The position numbers were made by a program, and so were the translations under genes. Source: Dipylidium caninum (lineage: Eukaryota > Platyhelminthes > Cestoda > Cyclophyllidea > Dipylidiidae). Taken from it: 64,000 nucleotides of DNA. Under the pieces are notes generated by a model. That model was not told where the DNA came from, ran no database searches, and saw nothing but the letters and a program-made list of their open reading frames with translations. Shown here one piece after another: positions 50,601-61,038 of this stretch. Each line of letters begins with the position of its first letter. Position 1 is the first letter of the stretch. The stretch spans positions 1 through 64,000 of the forward strand of contig QEYB01001664.1 of NCBI GenBank assembly GCA_017562135.1. Direction: 5' to 3'.

Positions 50601-53600
50601 TTCGATTCATTTCTACACAGACGGTCATTAAACTGTTAATTTTCGTGGGGGTGTGAAGTGAGGTAACCAAGAATAAGGGGTCTCGTGTGACTAGCAAAGC
50701 TTTCAAAAGTGAAAGTGCAAAAGATAAATCTACAGTGATAAAATAAAACCTTTTCCAAGAGTGTAACTCCGAAAAGCACGAAAGCCAAATCATTTTGTGG
50801 CCCCACTACCAGAGGCCTCAATGTGATGAGAGTTGGGAGCTTTAATAATACAGGGGGAGGCCATCTCTTACTCTCAATTCGCAGAGCCTGAGAGAAGTTG
50901 AAAGTGAAGAGATCCCAGATGACATAGCAGCAGTGGCCAACGAGGACTTTGCAATTTGACGTTGCAAAATGCGCTCCTCTAGACTGTCAGCGGTGAGGAG
51001 ACGAATTAGGTGGACGCGACGCTTCTGCCCCTCACGCCAAACGCGAGAGAGAGCCTGAAGTTTAGTTAAGACCAAAGCTGTTATTTGATATCTGGTCAGT
51101 AGTTTAATGGAAAGGGAAGGGTAGGTGGTGCGAAAAATTATGTGATACTTCCAGGTAGAAGCAAACACCTCATTCAGCCAACCGGAGCTGCTTTTATAAA
51201 CCACAAAAAACGCCTTTTATGAAAAAAAGTCCTTAAGTTCACACTAGCTTCCGCAAAAATAGTTTTGCCGAGGCAATTCCAGTCAACCCAGTCATCTCAT
51301 TTAGTATAAGAGGTGGTCCCATTTCAACTAAGTGATCCATAGTAAATACGACTCCCACCAAACAAAAAACATACTTCCGTTTTTAGAATGCGCAGATCCC
51401 CATTTAAAAGGCATCGTCAAAAAAAAATGAATGAACGACAAATTATTTGCCTCTCGACACTAGTGGGAACCACGCATACTCCTCACAAGCAACTGCAAGG
51501 CGTCAGATGCACATATGATTTTGCTGTCTTGTCTTGTCTTCTCACTCTGTGACGCTGAAAATTGCGCCGCATATGCAGCAAACAAAAAGTTAAAGCTTGA
51601 TAATTTTCGGCGCAGAAGTTTATATGATTGAATGACCCAATTTTTATACGTTTAATTGATGTATGAATAGTAAACCAGCTCAAAATTTCCCAGTTTATCA
51701 CTTGATACAAATAAATGGGTTTAAACAGCAGGAGACAGCGATTCCGAAATGGGTATTAAAAGTGGTGAGAATGATATCAGGGAGAATGATATCAGCGTGA
51801 GGGGGAAATACTACTGGAAACACTTACCTGAGCATCAGTAGCTGGATTCCAGTCAATGTCAAAAAGCACTAAAAAGTCTGCACCAATTAGATTGAGGCCA
51901 GTCCCACCGGCCTTTGAGCTAAGCAAGAGAACTTCTTAAAAAGAAAAAAAAGGTTTATAAAATCATCAAACAGAAAAGCGGATTCATTATAAAATCAAAG
52001 GACAAGCCGGCATATGGTGCATGACCGGAAGGACAAACTGTCGAGAAACATACTTTCAACGCATGTAGGCGAGTTGAATTGATCTACAATTTTGATTCGC
52101 TGTTTGGTGGGTGTCTTGCCGTCGATCCGTAGGCATGGAGACATCGTAGCGGTTCGACAAATAGGTTCCAGCAAATCTAAAGTCTGAAAAAAAAGCACCA
52201 CAAAACAAAGAAAGTTATTACAGAATCATAGCTAAACAAAAACGGACCAGGAATTTCTGAGTCATACGCAACTTTATCGCATAGTAAAAGTTAGGTGGAA
52301 TCTCATTTGAGCTACTTAAATTGAGAGGAAAAAGTGAGAGTGAAAGGAGGTAAAGGAATAGAATAATTCCCAAAATTCCCATTTATTGGATCAAGATAAG
52401 TTACTTCGTATGGAAGATGAGGAACGATACAGTTATGCAAGGTGGCGTAGGGTAAAAAAGAGAAGTTAGCAGTCAATCAGACAATTAATCGTTACAGGAA
52501 TATTTCGGATTTAAAATTAAAACGGCTTTCCATCTGCGCCCTATTTGATGGAATGAGGTGATAAAAAAAACAAGCACATTTAGTCAAAGGAATTAGCAAC
52601 GTAAATATCATCACGACCTCATTATTAAGGCCAATTTTGTAAGGGTAAATAGGTATTTCTCGCATCAATGCCGAGTAAAAAGAAGTAAGTTAGCAATGTG
52701 TACATTTCATGCCCTAAAGAGCAATCCAGTGCTGTCCGATATATGTGGCAAAGAATAATAAGATCCAATAATATTTACAATAAAAATAAAAATAAATTAA
52801 GGCAACAGAGTAGCGAGCTAAGTAATAAAGAAAAAAGAACCATAAATCTGTTTAACTAAGGAGAGGATTATATACCACAATAATACTTGTTTAGTGTAAA
52901 GACACAAAGGTTTACGAAAACAGATGACAGAAATAGTGAAACAAGTATTATGAAACAACCTGTGTGAAATTGGAAACGAGGACGACACGATGGCTGCCAC
53001 CCATAGTGATGGGATCGGAAGGCAGTTGGGAGACTGCGGTAAGGAAACGGTGCAGTACTACCAATTTTCCTGACGGAAGGCAAGACGAAGAACAATCGAA
53101 ATGTTTGTTTTTTGGAAGATCGCGGCGGAGAATTTTGAGAAGGGTATCAGCCAGAATCTTCGGAAGAACCTTCAAAGAAAACATTAGACTTTAGATAAAA
53201 GATTTGACTCGATGTCTAGTAACGAAAATATGAACTAAATTTAAGCAGCCCCGATTTGCGGATTATAAAAGGTTTCTCCCATTTAATCACTTTTTGGCGT
53301 TTACCCGTTTGCCTTTATGCATTTCGCCTTCGTGATATCAGGTGTTATAAGGCAGTTGAAAGCTAAGGCTACCACAAACCCACCAACAAAGTAGGAGGAA
53401 ACTGGCTACGAACTGCACTATTTTACATAGTTAATGCAAAAATATCGTGTATAAATATGTCTAAGAACAAATTTCGATATTGAGTACAAAAATTGGACGA
53501 AGACATGCACGCAGAGCCTTTGTTATTCTCTGATTAAAAGTCGAACAAAATGGCACTTATTAAAGTACGATTAAATTTTACAGAATTTCAGCTATTTAAT

Positions 53601-56287
53601 TACCGAAAAGGTAACAACTTAGTGATTCGACATTTACTTCAAATTGCTCACGAGCACATATAGATATTTCTCGGCTTACTAGAACATAGTAAAAGTTTTC
53701 GGTCATGACATTTGACAGCGTAATAACCAACTGCCAGAAGTAAAAAACCGTTTTCACACTTCTAATATCGAGGTCGAAGTAGACAGCCTCAAACTAGGTT
53801 TTGATAACCATTAGCTCCACATAACTACAAAACATTTCCAACACTGCATATCACCATATCATTAGCACCGACATCCGTCAGACATGTATTTAGAACATCT
53901 ACACGTTTAACTCACTTCTTTGTCAGGAGCCAGCTCAAAACCCCTCTTGCTATATTTTTCCAGTGTTTCAAGCAGGAGTGAAGGGTGATTATATAACTTG
54001 CGAAAGGCCATGATGCAGGCTAGCATCTCAACGCCCTTGTCACGAGTCACAACCTCGCGCATGTCTTCCTCTGTCACATCAATAAGGCTGAGTTCATCGT
54101 CTTCATTGCAATCCAACTTGTTCCTAACCCACTTCAAGAGGATTCTTTCAAGCTCACGCTGAAGTGGTGCCATCTCACAGAACACTATCTGGTCAACTGA
54201 AAAGAGTGCTACTTAATTATACTTCAGTAATTTATCGTATCGATAGAATTCTATGGGAAGTCGGGTTAATTTTAATTGATTTAATTGATGATCACATCCG
54301 ATGAGTTGCCCAGATAATCCTTCAAGCAAAGTATAAAATAAAATGATATAATACAGGGACCGTGAACCATACAAATTTCCAACTAAAATTCCCTAATTAA
54401 ACATCATTAGGTCATCTAAGAAACCGACCGGTTGAAAAAAAGGCATTCACATCGACTCAGTAAATTTTCAAGTTTTCCGATTTCCCATAGGCTCTATAAT
54501 ACCTGCATGGAAAACTAATGACAAGAAGTAATTCCAAAGATAGGATTAAGTGCTCACCTTTATCAGGTAATCGTCTAGATATTATATCGGAGGTTCTACG
54601 CAATAAAAATACATTCAGAGCAGTTTTCAGACGTTGAACAGCTTCAATAATGTCTGCTGACTCTGCGTCCATTTCTATAGGCATTCCAATGCCAGGTGAC
54701 ACAACAGTTGCGAAAAACTCCCCGGAATGAGAAAACTTGGAAAGGGGATTTACGATACACGTCCGATATTCTTCTCGACTAGACGCCAGGCAGCCAGGTG
54801 CAACGAATTCAGCGATTGACCAGAGATCACTGAGATCGTTCTGAATCGGTGTTCCGGTAAGAATGATACGCCGACGTGCAGGGAGATGTTTCAGAACCTA
54901 GCTGTTAATAAAAAGGCGGTGGGAAGCAGATTTACCGCGGTGGTCTTTATTTCCAAATTTTTCAAACGATGTCCCTCATCACAAACAATTAGATCAAATG
55001 AGGTCATCTCAGCGACTCGATCAGCGTGTTGGAGAAGCATTTCATAGGAAAGAATTACTACAGGCGGAGGTTTCATCTGTGAAAGATATGCCCTTAATGG
55101 ATTGTCTTGATTGACACAGTAAGTTGAAATGTTTTCGCGTTTAACCCATTTAGTAAATTCCCTTTGCCAATTCTATGAGGAATAATGAGATAGGACGACC
55201 GTTACCAACCATAACAAGACTTCCAGGAGTGACGATGAGACAACGTCTTATCACCGGACGTCCCCCATAGGGGCCTTGTTTCAACAGAACAGAAATTAAT
55301 CCGATCACCTGAACCGTCTTGCCTAGACCCATCTCATCCCTAAAAGAAAGTCATTGTAATTAGAAACAACCCACGCCAGAATTCCACCGTATAGATCCTG
55401 GTCCTCGTTACAAACATCATTGATGAAGTCTTGATTGAAATTTTCACAGTGTTCAGATCTTTTATAGCCCATCACACATTCGTAGAGAAACTGTATACCC
55501 TTCAATTGATATGGATGCAGTCTTGTGGCCAGGTCACCACTAAGAAAGACTTCCGTAATAGGAAGCCCTTCCTTGTTGTGTTTCCACTAAAAGCTTGACA
55601 ATAAGATGGGCGGAAAACTCACCATATGGTTGCTTGGGGGATACGGAAGTAAGAATGCATTCTTGTCGGGTTTTAGAATTCGGTAAGTGTTAGTCTTCTA
55701 ACAGTAAAGCTCAAGCTTTCTAAAAACGCGGGATTACCTTCTTGAGAGGTTTCCAGGCGGATGTAGAGTTATTCTGAGACGATTCTACAAATTCTGGTTT
55801 TCTGAATTCCTGTGACTCATCCAAAATGGATATGAGTTGACATTCATAACTTCCAACAGACAAAATCACGCCGGACTCAATTGTGTTTAATACAGCTACC
55901 GTCAAAGTATCGGATGATACACTAGGAAAAAAACAGGAACAGCAATTGTGGCTTACGTCTTGCCTTCAGTAGAGATAATTTTAACTTGGTTACCGAAAAT
56001 TGAGAGAATGCCTGTGGAGAATGAGTAATCAGTAAATAATGAAATACCGTCTTCTTCCCACTTCTTGTGCTGTAATAAATTAATCACAACTAATGCAACA
56101 AATTTGTTACCTTCTTCGAGGAGCGTTTTGCGTAGACGATTTCAAACCTCTTATTTGAATCCAAGGTCTCTGATTTGGTGCCAGATGAGCTTGGAGTCGG
56201 TCGACAGGGGACTGTTGATTTCTGTACATGAAATTGCGACAAAACAGATCCCTTTTCTTTGTTTACCTCAGATATTACGCCAGCTTG
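47678..56287 (-). CDS. RAD54B: DNA repair and recombination helicase RAD54B (N-terminus missing)
   Basis: RAD54B is a SNF2/SWI2 DNA translocase that assists RAD51 in homologous recombination in the nucleus. Fifteen exons join with consistent phase: 56287-56111, 56069-56048, 56011-55957, 55921-55738, 55697-55623, 55586-55375, 55339-55210, 55172-54936, 54897-54558, 54196-53916, 53169-52960, 52183-52054, 51934-51828, 51054-50872 and 48010-47678, giving 891 residues. Helicase motifs in order: DEMGLGKT (I, about residue 245), IVTPGSLV (Ia), CDEGHRLKN (II), LTGTPIQND (III), [14 protein letters not shown] (IV), [16 protein letters not shown] (V) and [10 protein letters not shown] (VI). FLYECVMG and the Cys-rich THDLLECHC near the end are RAD54B rather than RAD54 features. 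An insertion of roughly 15-20 residues precedes motif I. The first exon starts in phase 0 without an ATG, so upstream coding sequence is missing. Exon 5 could start at 55694 instead. Confidence 0.95.
51767..51795. repeat. 14-bp direct repeat in a RAD54B intron
   Basis: GAGAATGATATCAG occurs twice, one base apart. Likely slippage. Confidence 0.8.
56048..56069 (-). other. 22-nt microexon of RAD54B
   Basis: The exon codes HKKWEED plus one base, flanked by ttacag and GTATTT with introns of 41 and 36 nt. It restores the conserved SKKHKKWE(E/G)D segment found in RAD54B proteins, and both phases fit. Confidence 0.85.
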
Positions 56288-57841
56288 CTATGGAATAGAA
56301 GCGATAGAGAACACAGAAATAACAGATAACAAATAGTGTCCTTTGTGGACACATAAACACGACAGGTTTGCGATACAAAAGTCAGAAGATAAAAGTGTTC
56401 CGAAGGCTAAATTTTTGTCGCATAGCTTTAAGTTTCAATATTGCACAGGCTATAAAAATTTATAAAAAGGTGAAAACGCTGATAGATACAAAAATCGCAA
56501 GGACGGCTAGTGCATTTATTCGAAACGAAGGGGAACGTACCCGCCGGGAAACGCTTGGAGCTGCTGAACGACGCATCGCCTGTACATTAACATGAACACA
56601 ATTTCAAAGCTCGCGGACTAGTAATGATAAATAGCTTTCGTGCTTACCGAACATCCTCTCATCCATCTTCAACATTATTCGGTTTTTTTGACGATGAACT
56701 CCAGCTCTTCTCAACTCCTTTAACCGTCAGATAATTACCAACCCATGCAGTCTCGTGGACAGGTTACGTGTTCCTCTTAATAAATTCGTCAGATACTTGT
56801 CCTAGTTCAGATATTTATGAATGCGCGTTGATTAGTTTTCTACAAATATCTTTACTTTTCTATCCTTTTCTCCCTCTTTTACATGCGTATGACACCCTTC
56901 AGAATCCCAAAGTGGTCGCTCTCCCTCCATCATAGTTCAGACTTCGCAGTCTGGTGATTGTGAGATAATAAAAACGCAGCTTTAGCCCTCATTTTTGTTT
57001 GGCTAACATGCACCACCCTTCCCTGCCTCTACCTACCCTCCTCCAAATACTTGCTACGAAAGTCCAATAGTAATGGAACCGCACCACAACTGAGTCGAAA
57101 ACCTTAAAAGTTCATTCCACGCACCAATATATCCTGGCTTGTTCCAGCGGTTTCCGCAGAATTAAAAGATACTAATACAGGTGTAACTCTCGTCCGCTAA
57201 TTTACGTAACTCATTCGCTCAAGACAAATATCATGTTGTAGTTGTAACCGCAATACGAACAGCTTTACCGGCAAAACTATCATGCATTTTGGTTATTTCC
57301 AAATTTTAATCATGAATCGCACGCGCAACCCCCCCCTCTCTTCCCTACGGCTTTTGCACAGAAGACTGTTACTCTGTGATAACCGTACTGGTGTCGCTAA
57401 AAAAGTAAGGTGAAAACAGCTCAAGGTTGCGAGTTTGAATGACCTCGGGACTGACCAGAATGAAGCGGAGAGCATACCAATCCCCGTCATTTTTAACCTA
57501 CACCGCACTAACTAGTGCCAGAGGAACTAACTAACTAACTACGCGTTTACTAGACAAGTCCAGAGATGACTAGGTACGAAGGACACGTTCCTCAACTATC
57601 ATGAGTCCACCGGGAAGCCATTACGCGACAACCACTACAGTCGTTTTGTGTATTTATAGAAAAAATTAACCGCTTTGATTGAGGATTATAAACAAGAGTG
57701 GAATGTAACGCAATGAATCAAATGGCGGTAGTATTAACTAACTCATCTTTTACCTTGCACTTGCACCAGAAGCCATTGAAACAGCCTTTCAACTCGCTAA
57801 CATACATTAAGCAACTACGGGACAACAAATAACCATGATTT
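56288..57841. other. RAD54B 5' region and SHQ1 3' flank, unresolved
   Basis: The missing RAD54B start should be here. One candidate - strand exon is 56717-56648 (ELRRAGVHRQKNRIMLKMDE, donor GTAAGC), which has an ATG and resembles the basic start of RAD54-type proteins. It ends in phase 1, while the exon at 56287 needs phase 0, so a further exon or another start is required. A + strand frame at 56440-56595 is not supported. Confidence 0.35.
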
Positions 57842-60750
57842 TTATGTCCCCAAGGATACATTTTCAAAGTTCGTCGTCAAAGCTTCTTCTTCCAGAGCCT
57901 CAGCGCTTATTTTCTCCAACTTCCTCAGCGGCAAGTTTGAGTTAGTTTTCTTCATTTTAAACTTGAAGACGAACGAAAACCTTCAAAATATGATCTTTCA
58001 TGAATTAAGCAGAGAAAGATGGATCAAACATACGGATGCAATAGCTTCGCCAAGTGTTTTCAGAGCGTAATTACTAAAATAGAGCAGAAACTACTCATAG
58101 CCACATTAGGCCGATTAACCAAAAGATGAGGCCAGGCACCCTGTAGACAGATGCCGAATTTTTAAGTTATATAATTCACATTTAGGTATTGAGTTTATAT
58201 ACATCCCTCTCCAAATGCTATTGGATTTTTCGACCATTTGACTAATATTAATGCTATTTCACAAGCTTTCCGATTAATCTATATGAAAATTAATGTCAGA
58301 TAGTAGCATTTCACCTTTTTATAAGTTCTTAGAATACACAGTGTAAAGTGAATGATACCGGGGACCGTAGCTGGAAATAATGAATTTCAAGACCACCAAT
58401 TGTAGATATTGATAAAATTCCCTAAACTTTAGAAGAAAAAACTAGGACTAATAAAAGACACATACGTCTAAAAGTGGTAGAATATAATCTTCATAGGCTT
58501 ACCTCGCAGATAATTGGAGCCATACAATGTAGTCATCGAGAAAAAGGTCAACAAAGATGTAGTAACCAGGGTAGTCAATAAGGAGTCGTCGAATCTCTAA
58601 TAGAACGTAGAGAATCCACGCCTTGGCTTAAAAAAGGAAATGTGCAAGACCGTTGGACCACCATTGGTGTAAAGAAGTTCAATTAGTAGGGAAAGAACAC
58701 GAGTTTGAGAAGAAAAATGCAATTAACAGTCGGATAGAAGTTACCATTTTGATGCTGAAGAAGGACAGCGACGTCATGTTGCACTGCCCGACAGAGCTTC
58801 CAATTACGAATCAATGGGAAGGAAAGAGCACGGTCGTAAAAAGATAGTAGAACGGACTGCAGATTGGGAAAAAACTGAAAATAGTGATAAAAATTCAGTA
58901 GATACCAGACTCAGATAACTTTTAAGAGAATGATATATTGGGTATTTCAATCGAAAGTTGCCATAAGCATCATAGGGAATGCTAAGTGTTGGTGTCCATT
59001 CCTTCATGCAACACCCAATCCGGGCCCAGAAGTGTTCAAGAGCTATCTTGAGACGAGGTCAGGCCGGAAAAGTGTATTTTGTGTACATTTGGCATAAAAT
59101 TCGTAAATTTACGAAAAATCGCACCTAAATAATTGATTCATGTTATTATCTTTGACATAAAAGGAAAAGATCCCAATAAACCCGAAAAGCAAAAAATTCA
59201 GTTGGAACTTTAGCGTTTTCACAATTAATATAAAGGCGGCAGGAGAGGTCAACCTCTATACATTAAAAAGCTTTGCATAAGCAATTGAGTTAAATGAACA
59301 GGTTATTTTTACATAAGCTCACTTCTAGCCAGGACAAAGTGGACGCGATCTTTGCAATCACCCAACCAGATTCGCAATTCTCATCACCTTCCCTTACGCG
59401 ATAATCATATGTATACGCAAGGAGAAGGTCTACAAGACCTAGATAGACGAAAGTCCTAGTGTCTTCTACCTTAACTTCCTCAGCTGGATCGATTTCAAAG
59501 GGCAAAGGTGGTAAAGGAGGCAGTTCATGTGTAGACAGGACTGTCAAACGGAAACGATGATTGTCAGAAAATTCGGGACCCACGGATTTGTCTTCAACCC
59601 AAGGAATCGGCTGTTTGAGAGCATTGGCAGAAGCCTCCGGCTCATAATAGTCGGCGCTAGTAAACATTTACGAATTTTGTTGATTAATTGAGAAATTGAA
59701 GGTAATAAACCATGATTACACGATCTGAAGGAGACGAAATGAGGTTTTCATAAGAATATGACGTGAGATAGGACTGTAATAATACCCGTTTATTTCACTA
59801 ACCTACTCTCGCCTCAAACAGAGGGACGTTCACATTACTCAATCTTACGATAGTATAATTAATGAACTAGACACATTTTGGCGAACCCAGATAAGGGAAT
59901 AATTATTGAAAGAACTCGAACGAATACCAGAGTACTTCTAGTGATAAGAGTAGATACACAATCGCCCATAAAAGAGCCGAAATAATGATCCTAGATTGGC
60001 ATATAGAGATTAAGCAAAAAGAATAAATTATCCATGATTTGTCGCGGTACTTTAACGAAAAATCTTACATGTAGTGTTCTGGTTGGAAATGATCCAAAAC
60101 GGATTGAATCCGTTGCCTGGTGCGCATATATGAAGGGCAGAAATCAGGATTTGGTAAATCAATTGGCAAACATGTTTCCGGCTAAAAAAGTAAAGATATA
60201 AGTAGTTTACTTTATCGGTAAAAAGGCCTGATTTGGAAGCAGCGAATCCATAAGGGAATTTAAAAACAGCTAGGCCGAATTGGTTCTCATCATTCTCGTC
60301 ATCAGTTGATGTGCCCGTCGGCAATTCTGCAAGCCAATTATAGTGAGTTTCCCCTTCAGGAAAAGATGTAGTTGAACGCAGCAGTTCTATTCCCGGTTTC
60401 GACATGGTTGCGGACGATTGGGGATTAATTATCAATTTAGAAATTAAGTCCAAGTTCTCAAAATGTTCACCAGGTGTTGATTTGGTCATCGTGATGAAAA
60501 TATCACCAGATTTTAATTTGAAATTGATATAGTCATCGTCTTCTCTGACGGAACCAGGAAGTTCAAGTCTGGTGAAATTAGCAAAACAGCAAGGAATCAA
60601 AGCATACCGAAGATAGTATGGTGGAGCGCCAAAGTAAACGGTGCCATCCTCTATCAAAAATTCCGAATTTGTCAAATCAGCCAGAGGAATATGTAGCTTA
60701 AGTGTAAGCTCATCGGGAGTTTGGGAGAGGGAAAAGAGGGGTGTGATCAT
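57842..60750 (-). CDS. SHQ1: SHQ1 homologue, H/ACA ribonucleoprotein assembly factor
   Basis: SHQ1 is a chaperone that holds dyskerin/Cbf5 by mimicking RNA until H/ACA snoRNPs assemble. Seven exons: 60750-60608, 60568-60211, 60181-60069, 59656-59323, 58874-58745, 58626-58503 and 57980-57842, giving 446 residues. The N-terminal CS (Hsp20-like) domain starts MITPLFSLSQTPDELTL and includes PGEHFENL. The SHQ1-specific domain contains NPDFCPSYMRTRQRIQ, QPEHYIADYYEPEA, LVDLLLAYTYDYRVREGDEN, ESGWVIAKIASTLSWLE and DLFLDDYIVWLQ. The C-terminus is short, without the long acidic tail of human SHQ1 (577 residues). The first intron (39 nt) has no stop and is a multiple of three; removing it turns YYLR...RLELPG into the conserved YYLRLELPG. 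The second intron is 29 nt. The gene is divergent from ESS2. Confidence 0.95.
60182..60210 (-). other. 29-nt intron in SHQ1
   Basis: Begins GTAAAC and ends TTTTTTAG. Removal joins FTDK to PETCLPIDLPNPDFCPSYMR in phase, restoring the conserved (N/D)PDF segment. Without removal the frame shifts and stays open by chance for about 50 codons. Confidence 0.85.
60569..60607 (-). other. 39-nt, stop-free, in-frame intron in SHQ1
   Basis: Begins GTATGC and ends TTTCACCAG. At 39 nt it is a multiple of three and has no stop, so both spliced and retained forms are open. Splicing gives a CS-domain strand matching SHQ1 proteins; retention adds 12 or 13 hydrophobic residues. Confidence 0.75.
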
Positions 60751-61038
60751 AATTTAGAGCACTAAGTCGGGGGAAAAATTTGCTAAGTTACGAAGAAACA
60801 TGCGGATCTACCACGCGTCAGCGAACAACGAAGCCAGATCGCATAAAAGTACGTGCCTGCGCCATGGCTAGAACAACCCGCCATCCCAAATGTTATTTAC
60901 TTTTTGCTATACTATTAAATCTTTAAAATGTTTAAAAAATTAATAACAATAAATACTTTAAAATAAATTGTTTAACTTGTTTGTTTAAATTTGTCAAATC
61001 AACCGCAATGTGCAAGTTGGGTGTGCAGTGCATGTAAA
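60751..61038. promoter_or_regulatory. bidirectional promoter region between SHQ1 and ESS2
   Basis: The ATGs of SHQ1 (-) and ESS2 (+) are 288 bp apart, so both promoters and 5' UTRs share this interval. The half nearer SHQ1 is more GC-rich; the half nearer ESS2 is very AT-rich (TTAAAATGTTTAAAAAATTA). Confidence 0.7.
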
